DNA of 64,000 bases. Source: Streptomyces sp. NBC_01549. GTDB taxonomy: Bacteria; Actinomycetota; Actinomycetes; Streptomycetales; Streptomycetaceae. The DNA lies in NCBI RefSeq assembly GCF_026339955.1, contig NZ_JAPEPW010000001.1, positions 5,265,001 through 5,329,000 on the forward strand, written 5' to 3'. This document shows, in pieces, positions 58,907 to 64,000 of the stretch; position 1 is the stretch's first letter; each line of letters starts with the position of its first letter. Under the pieces are notes generated by a model. That model saw only the letters and a list, made by a program, of their open reading frames with translations, was not told the origin of the DNA and did no database searches. Made by a program: the position numbers and the translations under genes.

Positions 58907-58941
58907 CGGCCTGAGGACGCCGTAGGCGTCGGCAGCGTTCA

Positions 58942-58981
58942 GGGCGGAGCCCCGGATCTTTTTCCGGGGCTCCGCCCTTTT
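58942..58981 (+). terminator. Intrinsic terminator after divIVA
   Basis: A perfect 15-base stem (58942-58956 with 58963-58977, core GGCGGAGCCCCGG) with a 6-base T-rich loop and a TTTT run immediately after. It ends the dcw/divIVA transcription unit. Confidence 0.92.
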
Positions 58982-59046
58982 GCGGTGCTGTTTCGGGCGG
59001 GCGTGCGGTTTCCTTGGGGCATCTGTACGGGGTACGCAACGCCGAA

Positions 59047-59092
59047 GGCCGGGTCCCACCAAGATCTTTGGGATCTTTGGTGGGCCCCGGCC
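59047..59092 (-). terminator. Hairpin downstream of ileS
   Basis: GGCCGGG...CCCACCAAGATC (59047-59066) pairs with GATCTTTGGTGGGCCCCGGCC (59072-59092) with two small bulges. It lies about 150 bases past the ileS stop and would terminate minus-strand transcription. The remaining sequence between divIVA and ileS (58982-59239) holds no gene that I can support. Confidence 0.6.
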
Positions 59093-59239
59093 GGGTTGTT
59101 CTTCGGCTGCGGCTCGGTGGGGGCTGGGCGCGCAGTTCCCCGCGCCCCTTGGGCCGGGGCTTCGCCCCGGACCCCCGGCAGCCCTGATTCGTCTGGCTGA
59201 CGGCCGGCGGGGGCGTGGGTACGGCCCCGCCGGCCGGGG

Positions 59240-62200
59240 CTACGCCTTGCGGAGGCGGAAGGTGAGGGACAGGCCCTCGTCGGTGAACGGAGCGCCGTAG
59301 GTGTCGTCGGCCTCGCCCTGGGCGAAGTCCGTGGCGAGGACCTCGTCGGCGATCAGCTCGGTGTGCTCGTTCAGCGCGGCGATGACCGCCGGATCCGTGG
59401 ACGTCCAGCGCAGCGCGATCCGGTCGGCCACGTCGAGGCCGCTGTTCTTGCGGGCCTCCTGGATCAGCCGGATCGCGTCACGGGCGAGGCCCGCCTGCCG
59501 CAGCTCCTCGGTGATCTCCAGGTCCAGGGCGACCGTGGCACCCGAGTCGGACGCCACCGACCACCCCTCGCGCGGGGTCTCCGTGATGATGACCTCGTCC
59601 GCGGCCAGCGTCACCGTCTCGCCGTCGACCTCGACCGACGCCGTGCCCTCGCGCAGGGCGAGGGAGAGAGCCGCCGCGTCCGTCTCGGCGATCGCCTTGG
59701 CGACCGCCTGGACACCCTTGCCGAAGCGCTTGCCCAGCGCGCGGAAGTTCGCCTTGGCCGTGGTGTCGACCAACGAGCCGCCCACCTCGGAGAGCGAGGC
59801 GAGGGATGTGACATTCAGCTCTTCGGTGATCTGCGCGTGCAGCTCACCGTCGAGGGACTCGAAGCCGATCGCCCCGACCAGCGCGCGGGACAGCGGCTGG
59901 CGCGTCTTGACGCCCGACTCCGCGCGCGTGGCGCGGCCCAGCTCCACGAGACGGCGGACGAGGACCATCTGCCGGGACAGCTCCGGGTCGATGGCGGACA
60001 GGTCCGCCTCCGGCCACGAGGACAGGTGTACGGACTCGGGGGCGCCCGGCGTCACGGGGACGATCAGGTCCTGCCAGACCCGCTCGGTGATGAACGGGGT
60101 CAGCGGGGCCATCAGCCGCGTGATGGTCTCCACGACCTCGTGCAGGGTGCGCAGCGCGGCCTTGTCGCCCTGCCAGAACCGGCGGCGGGAGCGGCGCACG
60201 TACCAGTTCGAGAGGTCGTCGACGAACGCGGAGAGGAGCTTTCCGGCGCGCTGGGTGTCGTAGGCCTCCAGCGCCTGGGTGACCTGGTCGGTGAGCGCGT
60301 GCAGCTCGGAGAGCAGCCAGCGGTCGAGGACCGGGCGGTCGGCCGGGGCCGGGTCGGCCTCGGAGGGGGCCCAGTCGGAGGTCCGGGCGTAGAGGGCCTG
60401 GAAGGCGACCGTGTTCCAGTAGGTGAGGAGCGTCTTGCGCACCACCTCCTGGATGGTGCCGTGGCCGACACGGCGAGCCGCCCAGGGGGAACCGCCGGCC
60501 GCCATGAACCAGCGCACCGCGTCCGCGCCGTGCTGGTCCATCAGCGGGATCGGCCGCAGGATGTTGCCCAGGTGCTTGGACATCTTGCGGCCGTCCTCGG
60601 CGAGGATGTGGCCCAGGCACACGACGTTCTCGTACGACGACTTGTCGAAGACGAGTGTGCCGACCGCCATGAGGGTGTAAAACCAGCCGCGGGTCTGGTC
60701 GATGGCCTCGGAGATGAACTGCGCCGGGTAGCGGCTCTCGAAGAGCTCCTTGTTCTTGTACGGGTAGCCCCACTGCGCGAACGGCATCGAACCCGAGTCG
60801 TACCAAGCGTCGATGACCTCCGGCACGCGCGTCGCCGTCAGCCCGCAGCCGTCCTGCGGGCACGCGAAGGTGACCTCGTCGATGAACGGGCGGTGCGGGT
60901 CCAGCTTCGACTGGTCGGTGCCCGTCAGCTCGGAGAGCTCGGCGCGGGAGCCGACACAGGTGAGATGGCCCTCCTCACAGCGCCACAGCGGGAGCGGGGT
61001 GCCCCAGTAACGGCTGCGGGACAGCGCCCAGTCGACGTTGTTGTTCAGCCAGTCGCCGAAGCGGCCGTGCTTGACGGACTCCGGGAACCAGTTGGTCTTC
61101 TCGTTCTCCTGGAGGAGACGGTCCTTGATGGCCGTGGTGCGGATGTACCAGGACGGCTGCGCGTAGTAGAGGAGCGCGGTGTGGCAGCGCCAGCAGTGCG
61201 GGTAGCTGTGCTCGTACGGGATGTGCTTGAAGAGCAGACCCCGGTCCTGGAGGTCCTCGGTGAGCTTTTCGTCCGCCTTCTTGAAGAAGACACCGCCGAC
61301 GAGCGGCACGCTCTCCTCGAAGGTGCCGTTCGGGCGGACGGGGTTCACCACCGGCAGTCCGTACGCACGGCACACCTTGAGGTCGTCCTCGCCGAAGGCG
61401 GGGGACTGGTGGACCAGCCCCGTACCGTCCTCGGTCGTCACGTACTCGGCGTTGACCACGTAGTGGGCCTCGGCCGGGAACTCGACCAGATCGAACGGAC
61501 GTTGATAGGTCCAGCGCTCCATCTCGGCACCGGTGAAGGTCTCACCGGTGGTCTCCCAGCCCTCGCCGAGCGCCTTCTCGACGAGCTGCGCGGCGACGAC
61601 GAGCTTCTCCTCGCCGTTGGTCGCGACGACGTAGGTGACCTCGGGGTGCGCGGCGACCGCGGTGTTGGAGACCAGCGTCCAGGGCGTCGTCGTCCACACC
61701 AGCAGCGCGGCCTGGCCGGCCAGCGGACCGGAAGTGAGCGGGAAACGGACGTACACGGACGGGTCGATGACCGTCTCGTAGCCCTGCGCCAGCTCGTGGT
61801 CCGACAGACCCGTCTCGTCGCGCGGGCACCACGGGGCCACGCGGTAGTCCTGGACCAGCAGACCCTTGTTGAAGATCTCCTTGAGCGACCACCACACGGA
61901 CTCCACGTACTCGGGGTCCATCGTCCGGTACGCGTCGTCCAGGTCGACCCAGTAGCCCATGCGATGGGTGAGCTCGGTGAAGGCGTCGGTGTGACGGGTC
62001 ACGGACTCGCGGCACTTGGCGTTGAACTCGGCGATGCCGTACGCCTCGATGTCCTGCTTGTCGGTGAAGCCGAGCTCCTTCTCCACCGCGAGCTCGACCG
62101 GAAGGCCGTGGCAGTCCCAGCCGGCCTTGCGGGCCACGTGATAGCCGCGCATGGTGCGGAAGCGCGGGAAGACGTCCTTGAAGACGCGCGCCTCGATGTG

Positions 62201-62383
62201 GTGGGCGCCCGGCATGCCGTTCGCGGTGGGCGGGCCCTCGTAGAACACCCACTCGGGGCGGCCCTCGGACTGCTCAAGGCTCTTGGCGAAGACCTTCTGC
62301 TCGCGCCAGAAATCGAGCACAGCGTGCTCGAGGGCGGGCAGGTCGACCTGGGCGGGCACCTGGCGGTACGTCGGCGTTGTCAT
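59240..62383 (-). CDS. ileS: Isoleucyl-tRNA synthetase (long, eukaryote-like type)
   Basis: Charges tRNA-Ile. 1047 residues, class Ia. The HIGH-equivalent motif is in FYEGPPTANGMPGAHHIEARVFKD. The editing (CP1) domain spans about 190-400 with VWTTTPWTLVSNTAV. KMSKS appears as DGRKMSKHLGN. The anticodon-binding and C-terminal zinc-free domains complete it. The PGAHHIE form of HIGH and the overall length are those of the type 2, eukaryote-like IleRS, which includes mupirocin-resistant enzymes (family knowledge; resistance here is inference). ATG 62383. Expression is governed by a T-box leader upstream. Confidence 0.97.
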   Translation of the reverse strand: MTTPTYRQVPAQVDLPALEHAVLDFWREQKVFAKSLEQSEGRPEWVFYEGPPTANGMPGAHHIEARVFKDVFPRFRTMRGYHVARKAGWDCHGLPVELAVEKELGFTDKQDIEAYGIAEFNAKCRESVTRHTDAFTELTHRMGYWVDLDDAYRTMDPEYVESVWWSLKEIFNKGLLVQDYRVAPWCPRDETGLSDHELAQGYETVIDPSVYVRFPLTSGPLAGQAALLVWTTTPWTLVSNTAVAAHPEVTYVVATNGEEKLVVAAQLVEKALGEGWETTGETFTGAEMERWTYQRPFDLVEFPAEAHYVVNAEYVTTEDGTGLVHQSPAFGEDDLKVCRAYGLPVVNPVRPNGTFEESVPLVGGVFFKKADEKLTEDLQDRGLLFKHIPYEHSYPHCWRCHTALLYYAQPSWYIRTTAIKDRLLQENEKTNWFPESVKHGRFGDWLNNNVDWALSRSRYWGTPLPLWRCEEGHLTCVGSRAELSELTGTDQSKLDPHRPFIDEVTFACPQDGCGLTATRVPEVIDAWYDSGSMPFAQWGYPYKNKELFESRYPAQFISEAIDQTRGWFYTLMAVGTLVFDKSSYENVVCLGHILAEDGRKMSKHLGNILRPIPLMDQHGADAVRWFMAAGGSPWAARRVGHGTIQEVVRKTLLTYWNTVAFQALYARTSDWAPSEADPAPADRPVLDRWLLSELHALTDQVTQALEAYDTQRAGKLLSAFVDDLSNWYVRRSRRRFWQGDKAALRTLHEVVETITRLMAPLTPFITERVWQDLIVPVTPGAPESVHLSSWPEADLSAIDPELSRQMVLVRRLVELGRATRAESGVKTRQPLSRALVGAIGFESLDGELHAQITEELNVTSLASLSEVGGSLVDTTAKANFRALGKRFGKGVQAVAKAIAETDAAALSLALREGTASVEVDGETVTLAADEVIITETPREGWSVASDSGATVALDLEITEELRQAGLARDAIRLIQEARKNSGLDVADRIALRWTSTDPAVIAALNEHTELIADEVLATDFAQGEADDTYGAPFTDEGLSLTFRLRKA

Positions 62384-62389
62384 CAGCGA

Positions 62390-62695
62390 GCTTCCTCCGG
62401 CGGACTTTCTGCCTTCCGTCCGGAGGGACGAGAGCCTGAGCAGCCATCTCCTGGATGCTGCGGACGCCGTGCGCGGCGCGCTCCCGCGGTACCACCCTCC
62501 TTGGCTCCCCGGTGCGTGCTGTGTGCACCAGTGAGCCCCCTCATTGGGGTCGCGATGCCGGTTCTACCGGCCGCTGCTCGCTCGCTGCGGCTTTCTTCCG
62601 GCGGCTCCGGGGTGATCTTCGCGTCGCGCTCGCCCCCGGGCTTCCACCGTCCCCGGGTCGCTCTTGGCCGCGTACGCCGCTACTCGTCCCCATCC
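62390..62695 (-). ncRNA. T-box riboswitch of ileS
   Basis: On the minus strand, the T-box AGGGTGGTACCGCGG lies at 62498-62484. The 5' end has ACGAGTAG, like the AGUA motif at the base of stem I. GCGAAGATCACCCC offers an ATC (Ile) specifier. Downstream of the T-box, CCTCCGG can pair with CCGGAGG, the ileS ribosome binding site region just before the ATG, which points to translational control as in other actinobacterial ileS T-boxes. Boundaries approximate. Confidence 0.93.
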
Positions 62696-63015
62696 ACGCT
62701 TCTCGCTGCGCCCAGTGTACGGCGCCGTGCGGACAGCGGCCGACCGGTTTTCCGGGGCGCGCCGCCGGGGGCGCCGGGGGTGGCGCCGCGGCCTGCGCGG
62801 TGACCCGAATGGCGAGGCCTGGGCGTCCGGATCCTGGGACGTCCGACCTGGCGGATTACCCGGCGGGGAGCTGGGCACAACGCATGCAGGTTCGTCGCGC
62901 GGGGCCCGCGGGGCGGACGGAACGTTGGTGCGCCCCGTTGCCGCGGGCCGGAAGTCGATTTATCGTCCCAGCACGATTTGCGCGCAAAATCACAATATGT
63001 GAAGGGGCCGCGGCC
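62696..63015. other. Divergent intergenic region between the ileS leader and the DksA-like gene
   Basis: About 320 bases without a supportable gene. It should contain both the ileS promoter (near 62700-62760) and the DksA-like gene promoter. An AT-richer stretch at 62955-63002 is the likely site for the latter. No clear -35/-10 pairs were identified. Confidence 0.5.
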
Positions 63016-64000
63016 ATGGTGGCGAAGAAGACCGCCGTACAGCAGTCGGCGTCCAGCAGATCCACGGGTCCGGCGGCCAAGGACGTGGGTGGGAAGAAGA
63101 GCGCGTCGGGGGCACCCGTGGCGCACACGGCCAAGCCGGTGAAGACCGTCACGAAGACGGCCACCAAGGCGGCCACGAAATCAGCCGCGGGCAAGAAGGC
63201 GGCAGCCACCGGGAAAGCGGCTGCCGGCAAGGCCGCCGGAGCCAAGAAGACGGCCGCCACGAAGACCGCCACGGGCAAGGTGGCCGCCACGAAGACGGCC
63301 GCCAGGAAGGCGGTGGCCAAGAAGGCCGTCGGGAAGAAGACCGCGACCGTGGAGACCGTCCCGGAGGGGACGGACCCGACGAGGACCGGCACAGCGAAGG
63401 GCGGCATGACGAAGAGGGCCGACGGGAAGAGCGCGGCCAAGAAGAGCGCCGGCACGGCAAGGAAAAGCATCGGCACGGCGAAGAAGACGGTCGCTTCCGC
63501 GGCCGAAGGCGCGGCCAAGGCCGCGAAGACGACGGGAGCGACGACGGTGGTTGCGAAGAAGACTCCTGGCACGGCCACGGCGGCGCAGAACCCCACAGCC
63601 GTCCCCAAGGCGCGGATCGCCGCGGTGGAGCCCGGCGAGCTCGCGGTGCGCCCCGGTGAGGACCCCTGGACCCCGGAAGAGGTCGCGGAGGCGCGCGCCG
63701 AACTGCAGTCCGAGGCGCTGCGGCTGAGCACCGAGATCTCGTCGTCCGAGGAGTCGATCGCGGGACTGATGCGCGACTCCGGTGACGGCGCCGGTGACGA
63801 TCAGGCGGACACCGGGGCGAAGAACATCACGCGCGAGCACGAGATGGCCCTGGCGGCCAACGCGCGCGAGATGCTGGAGCAGACCGAGCGTGCGCTGGAG
63901 CGGCTCGACGCGGGCACGTACGGGCTCTGCGAGAACTGCGGCAACCCCATCGGCAAGGCGCGGATGCAGGCCTTCCCGCGCGCCACCCTGTGCGTCGAGT
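63016..64000 (+). CDS. DksA/TraR-type zinc-finger protein with histone-H1-like N-terminus (3' end outside window)
   Basis: 328 residues are visible. The first roughly 190 are Lys/Ala/Thr-rich with many AAKK, TKTA and GKKA units, resembling the C-terminal tails of histone H1 and of mycobacterial/streptomycete HU proteins, so a DNA-binding, disordered arm is likely. The C-terminal part has PWTPEEVAEARAELQSEALRLSTEI and the DksA/TraR helix region REHEMALAANAREMLEQTERALERLDAGTYGLCENCGNPIGKARMQAFP. Cys305, Cys308 and Cys326 are seen; the fourth zinc ligand would fall just beyond the window. ATG 63016 follows GAAGGGGC; GTG 63019 is possible. Corresponds to SCO2075 by position (from memory). Confidence 0.9.
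   Translation, partial: MVAKKTAVQQSASSRSTGPAAKDVGGKKSASGAPVAHTAKPVKTVTKTATKAATKSAAGKKAAATGKAAAGKAAGAKKTAATKTATGKVAATKTAARKAVAKKAVGKKTATVETVPEGTDPTRTGTAKGGMTKRADGKSAAKKSAGTARKSIGTAKKTVASAAEGAAKAAKTTGATTVVAKKTPGTATAAQNPTAVPKARIAAVEPGELAVRPGEDPWTPEEVAEARAELQSEALRLSTEISSSEESIAGLMRDSGDGAGDDQADTGAKNITREHEMALAANAREMLEQTERALERLDAGTYGLCENCGNPIGKARMQAFPRATLCVE

Noticed and set aside
57635..59062. Minus-strand frame opposite divIVA with a periodic ALTHRALTHR pattern
   Set aside because: The periodicity simply mirrors the 15-bp repeats of divIVA on the other strand; no start signal or homology.
62696..63015. Search for a tRNA or small RNA gene beside ileS
   Set aside because: No cloverleaf or CCA end, nor a terminator-bounded transcript, could be recognised; the only RNA element visible is the T-box leader.

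Overview
The window is a contiguous, high-GC stretch of a Streptomyces chromosome. The organism call rests on gene content and order: glucokinase, the MacRS two-component pair, a phosphofructokinase, a tryptophan-attenuated TrpE-TrpG fusion, a class II DAHP synthase, the bfd/bfr pair, a thiamine locus, metF, the whole division and cell wall (dcw) cluster without mraZ, divIVA, ileS and a DksA-like gene. From memory this matches the order of S. coelicolor from about SCO2128 down to SCO2075. Frequent GTG starts, very GC-rich third codon positions and many 4-base start/stop overlaps agree. No tRNA, rRNA, insertion sequence, prophage or CRISPR array was seen.

Layout. (1) 1-9 kb: the end of an ArsA-like ATPase, a DUF5304 protein, glucokinase, a phosphodiesterase-like protein, an esterase/membrane-protein pair, a PlsC-type acyltransferase, MacS/MacR and a phosphofructokinase. 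(2) 9-14 kb: aromatic amino acid entry, with a TrpE-TrpG fusion behind a WWW leader peptide, a secreted DUF1906 protein and class II DAHP synthase. (3) 14-19 kb: bacterioferritin-associated ferredoxin behind an iron box, bacterioferritin, a sulfite-oxidase-like enzyme, endonuclease IV and a four-PASTA Ser/Thr kinase. (4) 19-25 kb: thiOSG behind a TPP riboswitch on the minus strand, then thiE and metF on the plus strand. (5) 25-34 kb: a Tyr/Gln-rich membrane protein, a CrtI-like oxidoreductase, a DUF4126 protein, an ABC exporter operon (ATPase, YhgE/Pip permease, TetR) with a large operator-like palindrome, a HEPN-family protein, a methyltransferase and a DUF3040 protein. (6) 35-40 kb: a MoxR/DUF58/transglutaminase operon and a beta-carbonic anhydrase, both pointing away from the dcw cluster. 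(7) 41-59 kb: rsmH-ftsL-ftsI-murE-murF-mraY-murD-ftsW-murG-ftsQ-ftsZ-pgeF-yggS-sepF-ylmG-divIVA. (8) 59-64 kb: ileS on the minus strand behind a T-box leader, and a divergent DksA-like gene cut by the window end.

Working together: the dcw genes make lipid II (MurE, MurF, MraY, MurD, MurG) and the septation machine (FtsL, FtsI, FtsW, FtsQ, FtsZ, SepF), while DivIVA directs tip growth. The PASTA kinase may sense the same wall precursors. Several operons carry visible RNA or operator control: trp attenuator, TPP riboswitch, ileS T-box, iron box and TetR-type palindromes.

Most of the window is conserved core genome. The observations I rate highest are the alternating hairpin and direct-repeat structure before thiE, the pyrophosphate-type active-site residues in the phosphofructokinase, the DivIVA minisatellite, the histone-H1-like arm on the DksA-like protein, palindromes in several promoters, and a rare-codon, low-GC patch inside ftsQ. 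I did not find a wholly new system.
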